A DNA stretch of 64,000 nt from NCBI GenBank assembly GCA_900542825.1, contig UQOY01000001.1, positions 310,001-374,000 on the forward strand. The letters run 5' to 3'. Each line of letters opens with the position of its first letter. Positions within the stretch are counted from its first letter, which is position 1. Made by a program: the position numbers and the translations under genes. This stretch comes from an uncultured Collinsella sp. GTDB lineage: Bacteria; Actinomycetota; Coriobacteriia; Coriobacteriales; Coriobacteriaceae. Below the pieces are notes generated by a model. That model was not told the origin of the DNA. It was given only the letters and a program-made list of their open reading frames with translations, and made no database searches. This document shows positions 22,939 through 31,690 of this stretch, in pieces.

Positions 22939-22987
22939 ATAATAACCTATGTTTCGAGAACTACGCAAGCACTTTTTTGAAAAAAGT
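22939..22987 (-). promoter_or_regulatory. tRNA-Leu promoter with A/T palindrome
   Basis: -35 TTGCGT (22963-22968) pairs with -10 TATTAT at 22939-22944 (18 bp) or TTATTA (17 bp). The perfect palindrome ACTTTTTTGAAAAAAGT (22971-22987) lies two bases upstream of the -35, as at the other tRNA units. Confidence 0.72.
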
Positions 22988-23025
22988 TTACGAATTTGTA
23001 AATGCGCAGGTAGACTGACCTGTTC

Positions 23026-23150
23026 GGGCAGGAATGAGGTTGCTTTCCAACGCGTCCTCGGGCATGCGGCATTATTTTGATCCGCGCTTCGCGCTACAAA
23101 ATAATGCCGCCCCCTGCGGAATGCGTTGGAAAGCAACCTCATTCCTGCCC
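23026..23150. repeat. Triple-nested palindrome A
   Basis: Perfect 28-bp arms (23026-23053 with 23123-23150) enclose perfect 14-bp arms (23066-23079 with 23097-23110), which enclose GCGC-TTC-GCGC (23084-23094). There is no T run after either end. Confidence 0.9.
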
Positions 23151-23211
23151 TAGAGGCACGTACTCCAGGCACCATTCTCGAACATATTCTGAGGGCTGAT
23201 GCGAATTTGGT

Positions 23212-23274
23212 GGCTCGGCTTTGCCGAGCCCTTATATAAGGAGGCCGGAGCCTAGGCTCCGGCCTCACTCTATT
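23212..23274 (+). terminator. Three tandem palindromes, the last resembling a plus-strand terminator
   Basis: GGCTCGGC-TTT-GCCGAGCC (23212-23230), CTTATATAAG (23231-23240) and a perfect 26-bp palindrome GAGGCCGGAGCC... (23241-23266) follow one another. TATTTTTC comes after the last, so in plus orientation it resembles a terminator, although no plus-strand gene is present here. Confidence 0.55.
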
Positions 23275-23331
23275 TTTCATCAGATTAAGTGAGCGATCGA
23301 GGAATCGCGCTCCCCCTGCCGAATTGCCGCA

Positions 23332-23458
23332 GGGCCCGCCCTGAAGTTACTTTTCAGAACACTCCGCAGGACGCAAGAAACCCCCGCCGCACGAAGTGCG
23401 CAGCGGGGGTTTCTTGCATGTCCGAGGACGTTCTGAAAAGTAACTTCAGGGCGGGCCC
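23332..23458. repeat. Triple-nested palindrome B downstream of oppF
   Basis: Perfect 29-bp arms (23332-23360 with 23430-23458) enclose perfect 15-bp arms (23373-23387 with 23403-23417), which enclose CGCAC-GAA-GTGCG (23388-23400). It starts 16 bp after the oppF stop and may end or protect the opp transcript. Confidence 0.9.
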
Positions 23459-23474
23459 GGACGAGAACAACCGA

Positions 23475-24503
23475 CTACAGGTCGATGTGCGATTCCTTGA
23501 TCGGGAACGGCTCCGCGAAGTGGCAGGCGCAGCAGTGACCCGGTGCGACTTCCTTAAACTCGGGAAGCTTCTCGGAGCAGATACCCTGCGCGATCGGGCA
23601 GCGCGTGTGGAAACGGCAGCCGGTCGGCGGATCCAGCGGTGACGGCGGATCGCCGGCAAGGATGATGCGCTTACGGGTCTTCTGGATATCAGGATCGGGA
23701 ACCGGCACGGCAGACAGCAGCGACTGCGTGTACGGATGGTGAGGCTCACTATAGAGCGTCTTCCAGTCCGAAACCTCGACCATCTTACCCAGATACATAA
23801 CGGCAACGCGATCGGAGATGTGCTGTACGACGGACAGGTCATGGGCGATAAACAGATACGCGGTACCGAACTTGTCCTGCAGTTCCTTGAGCAGGTTCAG
23901 AACCTGGGCCTGAATGGACACATCCAGAGCGGATACCGGCTCGTCACAGATAATCAGCTTGGGCTTCAGCGCAAAAGCGCGGGCAATGCCGACACGCTGA
24001 CGCTGGCCGCCCGAGAACTCATGCGGATAGCGGTTGATGTGCTCGGGGTTCAGTCCAACGACGTCGAGAAGCTCACGGACGCGCTCAATGCGCTCCTCCT
24101 TGGTACCCACACCATGAATGGTCATGGGCTCGGAGACAATCTCGCCGATGGTCATACGAGGGTTGAGCGAAGCATAAGGATCCTGGAAGATAAACTGCAT
24201 CTCGCGACGCATGTCCTTGATCTCATGCTTGCTCATCTCGGCAACATCTTTGCCCTGGAAAAATACCTTACCGGCAGTCGGCTTGGTCAGACGCATAATA
24301 GTGCGGCCCGTGGTGGACTTACCGCAACCAGACTCGCCAACCAGACCAAAGGTCTCGCCAGGATAAATCTCAAAAGAGATGTCGTTTACAGCAGAGACTA
24401 CGCGCTTGGAAAAACGCTTGGCGAACATGCCGGACTCTGCGGGGAACTCCTTAGAGAGGTGCTCGACCTTCAGCAGTGGAGTGCGCTCGTTATTGTCTGC
24501 CAT
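23475..24503 (-). CDS. oppF: Oligopeptide ABC transporter ATPase (OppF-like)
   Basis: A 342-residue ABC ATPase with Walker A GESGCGKS, signature FSGGQRQRVGIARA, Walker B LIICDEPVSALDVS and an Opp/Dpp-type C-terminal extension ending in a cysteine motif region (GCRFHTRCPIAQGIC), which in this family can hold an iron-sulfur cluster. The ATG directly follows the oppD stop TAA. It powers import together with OppD. Confidence 0.93.
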   Translation of the reverse strand: MADNNERTPLLKVEHLSKEFPAESGMFAKRFSKRVVSAVNDISFEIYPGETFGLVGESGCGKSTTGRTIMRLTKPTAGKVFFQGKDVAEMSKHEIKDMRREMQFIFQDPYASLNPRMTIGEIVSEPMTIHGVGTKEERIERVRELLDVVGLNPEHINRYPHEFSGGQRQRVGIARAFALKPKLIICDEPVSALDVSIQAQVLNLLKELQDKFGTAYLFIAHDLSVVQHISDRVAVMYLGKMVEVSDWKTLYSEPHHPYTQSLLSAVPVPDPDIQKTRKRIILAGDPPSPLDPPTGCRFHTRCPIAQGICSEKLPEFKEVAPGHCCACHFAEPFPIKESHIDL

Positions 24504-25595
24504 TTACGCCTCGCCTCCCTTCTTGGAATCCTTGCGCGTACGGGACGTCTCGGGAGCATTCTTAAGGAACTCAGGGTCACCGGAATAATGGCACGCAGAA
24601 TAGTGGCCGGACTCGGTGACAACGCGCTCGGGGCGCTGCTTACGGCACTTATCGGTTGCATAGGGGCAACGAGGCGAGAACACGCAGCCCTCGGGCAGGT
24701 TCATGAGCGAAGGCGGGTTGCCGTGAATCGGCGTAAGCGGCTTCTTCTCATCGATGGCCTGCTCCGGGATGGAGCGGATAAGGCCCCAGGTATAGGGGTG
24801 ACGGCTCTCATAGAAGATTTCCTCAGCAGTACCGAACTCGACGGGACGGCCGGCGTACATAACCATGATCTTATCGGCCATATCGGCGACGACGCCCAGG
24901 TCATGGGTAATCATGATGATGGCGTTGCCGTTCTTCTCCTGCATTTCCTGCATAAGCTCAATAATCTGAGCCTGAATGGTAACGTCCAGGGCAGTCGTGG
25001 GCTCATCGGCAATCAGAATATCGGGATCGCAGGCAAGGGCCATGGCGATCATGACACGCTGACGCATACCGCCAGAGAACTGATGCGGATACTCATTGAC
25101 GCGCTTCTCGGGCTCGGGAATGCCAACGAGGTCCAAAAGCTCGGTGGCGCGCTTGAGCGCCTCCTGCTTGGAGTAACCACGGTGCAGACGAAGGCCCTCG
25201 CCCACCTGCTTGCCAATCTTATAGACCGGGTTCAAGGAGGTCATAGGATCCTGGAAGATCATCGCGATGTCGTTGCCGCGAATATGCTGCATCTCTTCCT
25301 CGGTCATCTCGAGGATGGAGCGACCGCGATAGCGAACGTCACCGCCCTCGATCTTTCCCGGAGGCATCGAGATAAGACCCATGATGGTCATGGCGGTCAC
25401 GGACTTACCGGAGCCGGACTCACCGACGACACCCAGGGTCTCGCCGCGATCGAGCGTGTAGGACACACCGTCGACAGCGCGAACGACGCCATCCTCGGTA
25501 TGGAAATACATCTTAAGGTCATCGACCTCGAGCAGATGCTGGCCCTCGGGAACCGGCTGGTCCTTCAGGTCCACATAGTTCTTGTTCTTCTTCAT
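24504..25595 (-). CDS. oppD: Oligopeptide ABC transporter ATPase (OppD-like)
   Basis: A 363-residue ABC ATPase: Walker A GESGSGKS, signature FSGGMRQRVMIAMA, Walker B ILIADEPTTALDVT, and the Opp/Dpp C-terminal cysteine region (CVFSPRCPYATDKCRKQ). It starts two bases after the oppC stop. Confidence 0.93.
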   Translation of the reverse strand: MKKNKNYVDLKDQPVPEGQHLLEVDDLKMYFHTEDGVVRAVDGVSYTLDRGETLGVVGESGSGKSVTAMTIMGLISMPPGKIEGGDVRYRGRSILEMTEEEMQHIRGNDIAMIFQDPMTSLNPVYKIGKQVGEGLRLHRGYSKQEALKRATELLDLVGIPEPEKRVNEYPHQFSGGMRQRVMIAMALACDPDILIADEPTTALDVTIQAQIIELMQEMQEKNGNAIIMITHDLGVVADMADKIMVMYAGRPVEFGTAEEIFYESRHPYTWGLIRSIPEQAIDEKKPLTPIHGNPPSLMNLPEGCVFSPRCPYATDKCRKQRPERVVTESGHYSACHYSGDPEFLKNAPETSRTRKDSKKGGEA

Positions 25596-25597
25596 CC

Positions 25598-26533
25598 TTA
25601 TGCGTCCTTCATCTTGACGTCGAGAGCGTCGCGCAGACCGTCACCCAGCAGGGTGAAGGCAAGCACCGTCGAGAGAATTGCCAGACCGGGCATGATCATC
25701 ATCCAGGGAGCAGTCAGAAGATACTGCTGACCGTCCTGAATCATGGAGCCCCACGAAGGCGTAGGCGGAATAACGCCCATGCCGAGGAAGGACAGAGCGG
25801 ACTCGGTCAAAATGGCACCACCAATGTTCATGGTCGCGTAGACCACGATGGAGGCGACGGAGTTCGGGAAGATGTGACGCATGACGATACGGGCATCGGA
25901 TGCACCCATGGCGCGAGCAGCATCAACATAGTCGTTTTCCTTGACCGTCAAGATTGCAGAGCGGAAGACACGCGCAATCGAAGGCCAGCCGAGAATACCG
26001 ATGGCGATGAAGACGTTCTGAAGACCACGGCCGATAACGGCGATCATGGCGACGACGAACAGCACGTACGGGAACGCCAGGAAGATATCCGCACAGCGCA
26101 TGATGATCGTATCCCAGATGCCGCCGTAGAAACCGGCCAGGGCGCCCATGACCAGACCAATCAACGTGGAAATGGCGGTGGCCATAATGCCGACAGACAG
26201 CGAAACGCGTGCACCGTAGATAACACGGACGAGAATGTCACGACCAAGGGCATCGGTGCCAAACGGGTGCTCGGCACACGGAGCCAGCAGCGATGTCTCG
26301 GCCATGGTGGTAGAATCGGAAGCCGTCGGCGAACCGAGCCAGGGCTTAGCCCACAAATCTGCGGTCAGGGCAACCACGACGACGATGATGATCCAGCAGA
26401 CACCGATAACGGCGAGCTTGTTCTTACGAAGACGCTTAAAAGCGTCGCCCCACAGCGTGCGGGACTTGGCGGGAGCAGATGCGGCCTTGGTGGCGGTAGC
26501 CTGCTCCTGAGACTGAGAATCAGTTTCCTGCAT
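25598..26533 (-). CDS. oppC: Oligopeptide ABC transporter permease (OppC-like)
   Basis: A 311-residue membrane protein with one N-terminal segment (~37-57), the OppC motif FGTDALGRDILVRVIYGAR and five further membrane helices, including the EAA-type loop AARAMGASDARIVMRHIFPN. GGGAGG lies 9 bases before the ATG. Confidence 0.92.
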   Translation of the reverse strand: MQETDSQSQEQATATKAASAPAKSRTLWGDAFKRLRKNKLAVIGVCWIIIVVVVALTADLWAKPWLGSPTASDSTTMAETSLLAPCAEHPFGTDALGRDILVRVIYGARVSLSVGIMATAISTLIGLVMGALAGFYGGIWDTIIMRCADIFLAFPYVLFVVAMIAVIGRGLQNVFIAIGILGWPSIARVFRSAILTVKENDYVDAARAMGASDARIVMRHIFPNSVASIVVYATMNIGGAILTESALSFLGMGVIPPTPSWGSMIQDGQQYLLTAPWMMIMPGLAILSTVLAFTLLGDGLRDALDVKMKDA

Positions 26534-26547
26534 GAGACGTACCTCCC

Positions 26548-27585
26548 TTAGGCTTTATCCGACGGACCGCCAAGGCGGATGCGCGGGTCGAGGAATGCGT
26601 AGCTAATGTCGACGAGAAGGTTGATCACCATGACGACGACGACGATGAGCGTAACGCCGCCCATAACGATGGGCCAGTCACGCATGCTAATGGCGCGATA
26701 GACCTCATAGCCGATACCGGGCCAGTTGAAGACCGTCTCGGTCAGGATGGCGCCCGAAAGCATGCCACCAAAGTCGACACCAATATAGGTAACGACGGGG
26801 ATGAGTGCATTCTTAAGCGCATGCTTGATGATGATCGCGCGATTGGAGAGACCCTTGGCTTTTGCCGTACGGATGTAATCCTGGTTCATAACGTCAAGCA
26901 GCTGCGAGCGCATAATGCGGGCGGCATAAGCGGTCGAAACCGAAGCCAGCGTAATGGTCGGAAGCACATAGTGCATCCAATCCTGATACTGAGAGCTGGC
27001 ACCGCCGGCACCCGAAATCGGCATGGAGAATGCGCCGCCGGTGGCATCCTTGAGAATGACGCCAAAGAACAGCTGCAGCAACATACCGAGCCAGAAGGCC
27101 GGGACCGCAACGAGGATCGACGTGGTGAGCGTTACCAAAATATCCCAGAAGGAATAACGCTTTACCGCCGAAATGATACCCGCGCCGATACCCATGATTG
27201 CCTCGAGCACGATGGCGCACGCGGCAAGTTTGACCGTATACGGATACTTCTGGGCAAAAATTTCCGTAACCGGCAGCTTGCGCTGATACGAATTGCCCAG
27301 ATCGCCATGAAGCAGGCCGTTCATGTAATACAAGTAACGGTCCACGAGCGACGTTTGAACGGGGTCGCCGTTCTCGTCAAGGATCGCGTTGCCGTCCTCG
27401 TCCGACTGGACCAGGTGATAGCGGACGCGAAGCTGAAGCTCCACCTCGGGGGACAGAGCCTTGTCTCCACCGATCAGCTTGATCGGATCTCCCGGCACGA
27501 TATTCTGGAGGGCGAACAGAATCAGCGTAACGCCCAAAAACACCGGGATGAACTGAAGCACACGTTTAACGATGTACTTACCCAT
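26548..27585 (-). CDS. oppB: Oligopeptide ABC transporter permease (OppB-like)
   Basis: A 345-residue membrane protein with the family start YIVKRVLQFIPVFLGVTLILFAL, a periplasmic/extracellular loop with GDLGNSYQRKLPV, and the EAA loop TAKAKGLSNRAIIIKHALKNAL near residues 230-250. It forms the import channel with OppC. Confidence 0.92.
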   Translation of the reverse strand: MGKYIVKRVLQFIPVFLGVTLILFALQNIVPGDPIKLIGGDKALSPEVELQLRVRYHLVQSDEDGNAILDENGDPVQTSLVDRYLYYMNGLLHGDLGNSYQRKLPVTEIFAQKYPYTVKLAACAIVLEAIMGIGAGIISAVKRYSFWDILVTLTTSILVAVPAFWLGMLLQLFFGVILKDATGGAFSMPISGAGGASSQYQDWMHYVLPTITLASVSTAYAARIMRSQLLDVMNQDYIRTAKAKGLSNRAIIIKHALKNALIPVVTYIGVDFGGMLSGAILTETVFNWPGIGYEVYRAISMRDWPIVMGGVTLIVVVVMVINLLVDISYAFLDPRIRLGGPSDKA

Positions 27586-27615
27586 ACCACTCCCCTATCT
27601 AGGGATTAACCTAAA

Positions 27616-27645
27616 TGGGATGCCGATCGCCAGACCGGCATCCCA
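27616..27645 (-). promoter_or_regulatory. Intercistronic hairpin between oppA and oppB
   Basis: A perfect 10-bp stem (27616-27625 with 27636-27645). On the minus strand TTTAGG follows. Such a structure would lower oppB-F expression relative to the binding protein gene. Confidence 0.6.
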
Positions 27646-27741
27646 AAATTACCATCAGCCAGTTTACCCCAGGTTAGGGAGAACTGTATGTTTCCCATGA
27701 GGTCTACGTAAATACTTGACCCTCACGGAAGCTGCAAACTC

Positions 27742-29418
27742 TTAGGCGAGCTCAGCGGTACCCAGATCGGCGTGCTTCTGCGGATCGACATAGAGGTGCT
27801 TGATGCGATCGGAGCCGGCGGTGGTGTGCGTGTAGAACATCACCGGGATGACCGGGCAGTCGGCAGCGACCATTGCGTCGGCCTCCTGCATCTTAGCGAC
27901 GCGCTCTTTGTCGTCAACCGTAGTGCGAGCCTCATCGACCTTGGCGTCGAACTCGGGGTTGTTGTAACCAGAGCGGTTGTCGCCACCGAGGGAGTCGGAG
28001 TGGAACAGCGGATACAGGAAGTTGTCCATGATCGGGTAGTCGGCAATCCAGCCCAGACGACCGAACTGATAGTCGAAGTTCTGATACTGCTCGAGCAGGG
28101 CAGACCACTCGGGGGTTTCGGAGACAGCGGTAACGCCAACCTTGGCAAGGTCACCGATGATGGACTCCATGATCTCCTTGTGGCCACCGTCCTGGTTGTA
28201 GGAAAGGGTCACGTTAATGCCACGATCGCCGTTAGCGCCAGCGGGAGCAACCTTGTCGAGGTACTCGTTAGCCTTGTCAACGTCGTAGGCGCAGAACTCC
28301 CATGCGCCCTCCTTGTAGCCATCGATGCCCGGAGGAACAATGCCGTCGGCGGGGGTACGGGTACCCTTGAAGATGGTCTTGCAGATGGCCTCACGGTTAA
28401 TGGCCAGGGAGATACCCCTACGCAGGTCGGCGTTTTTGAACGGCTCGGCCGTGTTGTTGCAGGTCAGGTAGTAGGTGGAAGGCTCGGCACCGAGCAGCAT
28501 GCGCTCGCCGTCACCCATGGTGTAGCCGTCCTTGGACACGCCGCGATCCTTCTTGGCGGCGTCGATCTGAGCAACGGGAACGTCGCAGATGTCAAGGTTA
28601 CCGGCCTGGAACTCCTTGTAGGCGGTCTCCATGTCCTTGATGACCTGGAAGTGGATGCCATCGATCTTGGCCTTGTCGCCATAGTAATCGTCGAACTTCT
28701 TGAGGTTGATCTCCTGACCATCCTCCCACTTGCCGTCCATCATGAACGGGCCGTTACCGATCGGGGCAAGGTAGAAGCTCTTGACATCGGACTCGGCGCA
28801 CTCGGGAACCGGGGACAGAGCCGGGTGAGAGGCGACGAAGGGGAAGTCGGCGTAAGCGGAAGACAGCTTGACGACGAGGGTCTTATCATCGGGGCAGGTG
28901 ACGCCAGTCAGCTCGGTGGCATTGCCGGCAAGCAGGTCGTCATAGCCCTCGACCATGGAAAGGTGATAGGAGACCTCGGAAGGACCATACTCCTTAGCGA
29001 CAGCCGACTTAGTGCTGACCAGACGCTCCCAAGCGAGCTTGAAGGACTTGGAGGTAACGTCGTCACCGTTGTGGAACTTGGCCTTCTTGATCTTGAAGGT
29101 GAACTCGGTGGCGTCGTCGTTGGCCTCAAAGGACTCGCAAGCCAGCGGAACGATCTCGCCCTTCTCGGCGTCATAAGAGGTCAGAGCGTCGAACAGCTGG
29201 TAGTTAACCTGAGTGCCCTGATCCTCCTGGACGTTGTAGGGGTCGATGCAGACCGGGTTGTTGATGTAGAAGTTCAGCTTCGAACCGGACTCAGAACCGG
29301 AAGCGTCGCCGCCCTTCTTGCCACATGCGGCAAGAAAAGCCATGGAGCTCGCAGCAAGGGTACCGCCGACAAAGGCGCGACGACCCATAACGGGCTGGTG
29401 GAACATAGAATCAGCCAT
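27742..29418 (-). CDS. oppA: Oligopeptide-binding lipoprotein (OppA-like, SBP family 5)
   Basis: A 558-residue extracellular binding protein. The N-terminus has a twin-arginine-like GRRAFVGG, a hydrophobic core and a lipobox LAAC, so it is a lipoprotein and may use the Tat route. The family-5 fold is seen in ALTSYDAEKGEIVPLACESFE and KAKFHNGDDVTSKSFKLAWE. AAGGAGG precedes the ATG at 29418. It heads the opp operon; a -10-like TATAAA lies near 29560 but no good -35 was found. Confidence 0.92.
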   Translation of the reverse strand: MADSMFHQPVMGRRAFVGGTLAASSMAFLAACGKKGGDASGSESGSKLNFYINNPVCIDPYNVQEDQGTQVNYQLFDALTSYDAEKGEIVPLACESFEANDDATEFTFKIKKAKFHNGDDVTSKSFKLAWERLVSTKSAVAKEYGPSEVSYHLSMVEGYDDLLAGNATELTGVTCPDDKTLVVKLSSAYADFPFVASHPALSPVPECAESDVKSFYLAPIGNGPFMMDGKWEDGQEINLKKFDDYYGDKAKIDGIHFQVIKDMETAYKEFQAGNLDICDVPVAQIDAAKKDRGVSKDGYTMGDGERMLLGAEPSTYYLTCNNTAEPFKNADLRRGISLAINREAICKTIFKGTRTPADGIVPPGIDGYKEGAWEFCAYDVDKANEYLDKVAPAGANGDRGINVTLSYNQDGGHKEIMESIIGDLAKVGVTAVSETPEWSALLEQYQNFDYQFGRLGWIADYPIMDNFLYPLFHSDSLGGDNRSGYNNPEFDAKVDEARTTVDDKERVAKMQEADAMVAADCPVIPVMFYTHTTAGSDRIKHLYVDPQKHADLGTAELA

Positions 29419-29660
29419 GCCATCCTCCTTATGAGATAGGACAAAGAAACGTTCAGTCGGACACATGTCGAGACAATCCGATCCGAACCATCAAAACGCC
29501 GCCCGCTGCTATGGCTGGTTATGCACAACGGACCAACGTTTCGCAATACAGTAGCGCATTTTATACACGATTTGGGGCTAATTCCGATTAACGGTCGAGA
29601 ATTTCTTTAGTTGGGCGAAGTATGTGAGGATATTTTGACTCTGTTACAAATGTGTAAACA

Positions 29661-29690
29661 AAAAGGGTCCCGCACTTGCGGAACCCTTTT
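29661..29690 (-). terminator. Terminator of secG (end of the glycolytic block)
   Basis: AAAAGGGTTCCGC / GCGGGACCCTTTT (one mismatch) with an AAGT loop and flanking T on the minus strand; A/T flanks on both sides could make it bidirectional. Confidence 0.85.
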
Positions 29691-29712
29691 CGAGTATTTA
29701 TGAGGCTCGTGC

Positions 29713-29967
29713 TTAGTAGCCGACGATGCCCTGCGGGAAGAAGAACATGCACAGGACGACACACACGGCAAAAACGACGGCCATAATTACCGTCAGGCGA
29801 TCGAGGTTCTGCTCCATGACGCCCGTGGCAGAGCTGGAGTTATACAGCGAGCTAGCGATCATATCCGAAACGCCGGTGCCCTTACCGGAATGCATCAGGA
29901 CGAGAATCGTCAGCGCCACGGCAGAGACTGCCCAAACGACAAACAGAAGAATCTGGAACGGACCCAT
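29713..29967 (-). CDS. secG: Preprotein translocase subunit SecG
   Basis: An 84-residue protein with two membrane helices (~6-26 and ~57-78) around a conserved cytoplasmic loop (LMHSGKGTGVSDMIASS). It is an accessory part of the SecYEG channel. The position after gapA-pgk-tpiA is typical for Actinobacteria. Confidence 0.9.
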   Translation of the reverse strand: MGPFQILLFVVWAVSAVALTILVLMHSGKGTGVSDMIASSLYNSSSATGVMEQNLDRLTVIMAVVFAVCVVLCMFFFPQGIVGY

Positions 29968-30033
29968 AGATAAGCTCCTTAATAGAACAATTCAAACTCC
30001 AGTACTGTACCACAACCCCCGGCACTCCCCCAC

Positions 30034-30064
30034 CTGCCATTTGGGGACGGGGTAGAAATGGCAG
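30034..30064. repeat. Short hairpin with a GGGGACGGGGTAGAAAT motif, REP-like candidate
   Basis: CTGCCATTT (30034-30042) pairs with AAATGGCAG (30056-30064) around GGGGACGGGGTAG. It lies between gpmI and secG. From memory, TTTGGGGACGGGGT-like stretches recur in unrelated genomes near REP/IS200-type elements, but there is only one clear copy in this window. Confidence 0.35.
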
Positions 30065-30071
30065 AAATACC

Positions 30072-30106
30072 AAAAAGGGGGTCGTCCGGTTGTGGACAAC
30101 CCCCTT
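30072..30106 (-). terminator. Terminator of gpmI
   Basis: A 13-bp stem (30075-30087 with 30094-30106, one mismatch) is followed by TTTTT on the minus strand, 25 bp after the gpmI stop. Confidence 0.88.
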
Positions 30107-30131
30107 ACTAGAAAACGGTGTTTGTTTTCTA

Positions 30132-31685
30132 TTAGGCCTCGGTGGCGAGCACGCGGCCCGTCATCTCGGCGGAAGGCTCAAGACCAGCCATGGTGAGCAT
30201 AGTCGGAGCGATATCGGAGAGACGACCGTCCTCGATACCGGTAAGCTGTGCCTTCTCATCAACGATGATGAACGGCACGCGGTTGGTGGTGTGAGCCGTA
30301 AACGGATGCTTGGAACCGTCGGAAGCGACGTCAAACATGTGATCGGCGTTGCCGTGGTCGGCGGTGATCAGCGCAAAGCCGCCCTTGGCGAGAATCGCCG
30401 GGACAACCTTGGACAGGGCATCGTCAACGGCCTCGACAGCCTTGACGGCGGCGTCGAACACGCCGGTATGGCCAACCATGTCGCAGTTCGCGAAGTTCAC
30501 GATGTAGAAATCAGCGCGATCCTCGTTGATTGCGGCGACGAGCTTCTCGGTAACCTCGGGAGCGCTCATCTCGGGCTGCAGATCGTAGGTGGCAACCTTG
30601 GGGGAAGCGACGAGCACGCGCTCCTCGCCCTCCTTGGGCTCCTCGATGCCACCGTTGAGGAAGAACGTCACGTGAGCGTACTTCTCGGTCTCGGCGGTGT
30701 GCAGCTGCTTCAGGCCGTTGGCTGCGATGACGTCGGCCAGAACGTTCTCGGGGAACGTCTTGGCGAAGGCGACCTCGACGTCAAACGTCGGATCGTACTC
30801 GGTCATCGTCACAAAGTGCGAGAGCTTAATCTGCTCGCGCTCAAAGCCGTCGAACTCCTTGTCCGTGAACGCGCGAGTCATCTGACGGGCGCGGTCGGGA
30901 CGGAAGTTGAAGAAGATGGCCGCGTCGCCCTCGTGGATGCCCTCATTGTGGGCAGCAAAGGGCTCGACGAACTCATCGCCGCGCGGATCCTTCTCGTAGT
31001 AGGCCTTGATACCGGCAACGGGGTCGGTATCGGCATCGGACGCATTGACCATGACATCGTAGGCGCGCTGGATGCGCTCCCAACGGTTGTCGCGGTCCAT
31101 GGCCCAATAACGGCCCGAGACGGTAGCAACGCGAGCGTCGCAACCGGTCTCCTCGGAAATCTTGGCCAGGAAAGCGCAGAACTCGCTCATGTAACCGGCA
31201 CCAGACTGCGGGTCGACATCGCGACCATCCATAAAGGCGTGGACGCGAACGGTCTTGACGCCATGCTGGGCAGCCATCTTGACCAGAGCCTCGACATGGT
31301 TCATGTGGGAGTGAACGCCGCCAGGGCTCATAAGGCCCATAAGGTGAAGGGTCTTGCCCTCGGCCTTGACATCGTCCATAGCCTTGACGAAAACCTCGTT
31401 CTTGGCGATGGAGCCGTCCTTGATGGCATTGTTGATGCGCGAAAGCTCCTGGAACACGATGCGACCGGCACCGATGTTGAGGTGACCCACTTCGGAGTTG
31501 CCCATCTGGCCGTCGGGAAGGCCCACGTCCTCGCCCGAAGCGCCGAGCGTAGTGTGAGGATACTTCTCGTACAGGCTATCAAGGAAGGGCGTCTTGGCAG
31601 CGGCGACGGCGTTCTCGCCATCAGCCGGAGCAAGGCCGCAACCATCCATGATGATCAGGAGTGCAGGAAGATGACGCTGTGCCAT
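30132..31685 (-). CDS. gpmI: 2,3-bisphosphoglycerate-independent phosphoglycerate mutase
   Basis: A 517-residue alkaline-phosphatase-fold enzyme. Seen: the metal/serine motifs IIMDGCGL and GQMGNSEVGHLNIGAG (catalytic Ser), the phosphotransfer-domain segment VHAFMDGRDVDP and the C-terminal ADHGNADHM metal site. It interconverts 3- and 2-phosphoglycerate. It follows tpiA after five bases. Confidence 0.96.
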   Translation of the reverse strand: MAQRHLPALLIIMDGCGLAPADGENAVAAAKTPFLDSLYEKYPHTTLGASGEDVGLPDGQMGNSEVGHLNIGAGRIVFQELSRINNAIKDGSIAKNEVFVKAMDDVKAEGKTLHLMGLMSPGGVHSHMNHVEALVKMAAQHGVKTVRVHAFMDGRDVDPQSGAGYMSEFCAFLAKISEETGCDARVATVSGRYWAMDRDNRWERIQRAYDVMVNASDADTDPVAGIKAYYEKDPRGDEFVEPFAAHNEGIHEGDAAIFFNFRPDRARQMTRAFTDKEFDGFEREQIKLSHFVTMTEYDPTFDVEVAFAKTFPENVLADVIAANGLKQLHTAETEKYAHVTFFLNGGIEEPKEGEERVLVASPKVATYDLQPEMSAPEVTEKLVAAINEDRADFYIVNFANCDMVGHTGVFDAAVKAVEAVDDALSKVVPAILAKGGFALITADHGNADHMFDVASDGSKHPFTAHTTNRVPFIIVDEKAQLTGIEDGRLSDIAPTMLTMAGLEPSAEMTGRVLATEA

Positions 31686-31690
31686 ATGTC

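Larger units (their letters stand above)
22882..23474. other. Palindrome-rich intergenic region between tRNA-Leu and oppF
   Basis: 593 bp with no supportable gene. It holds the tRNA-Leu promoter (22939-22987), two triple-nested palindromes (23026-23150 and 23332-23458) and a tandem of three shorter palindromes (23212-23266). Confidence 0.75.

Noticed and set aside
23026..23458. Invertible promoter (inverton) or CRISPR-like array
   Set aside because: There are no direct repeats with spacers, and the nested inner palindromes leave no promoter-sized unique segment to invert; no recombinase gene is nearby. Inversion cannot be excluded without reads.
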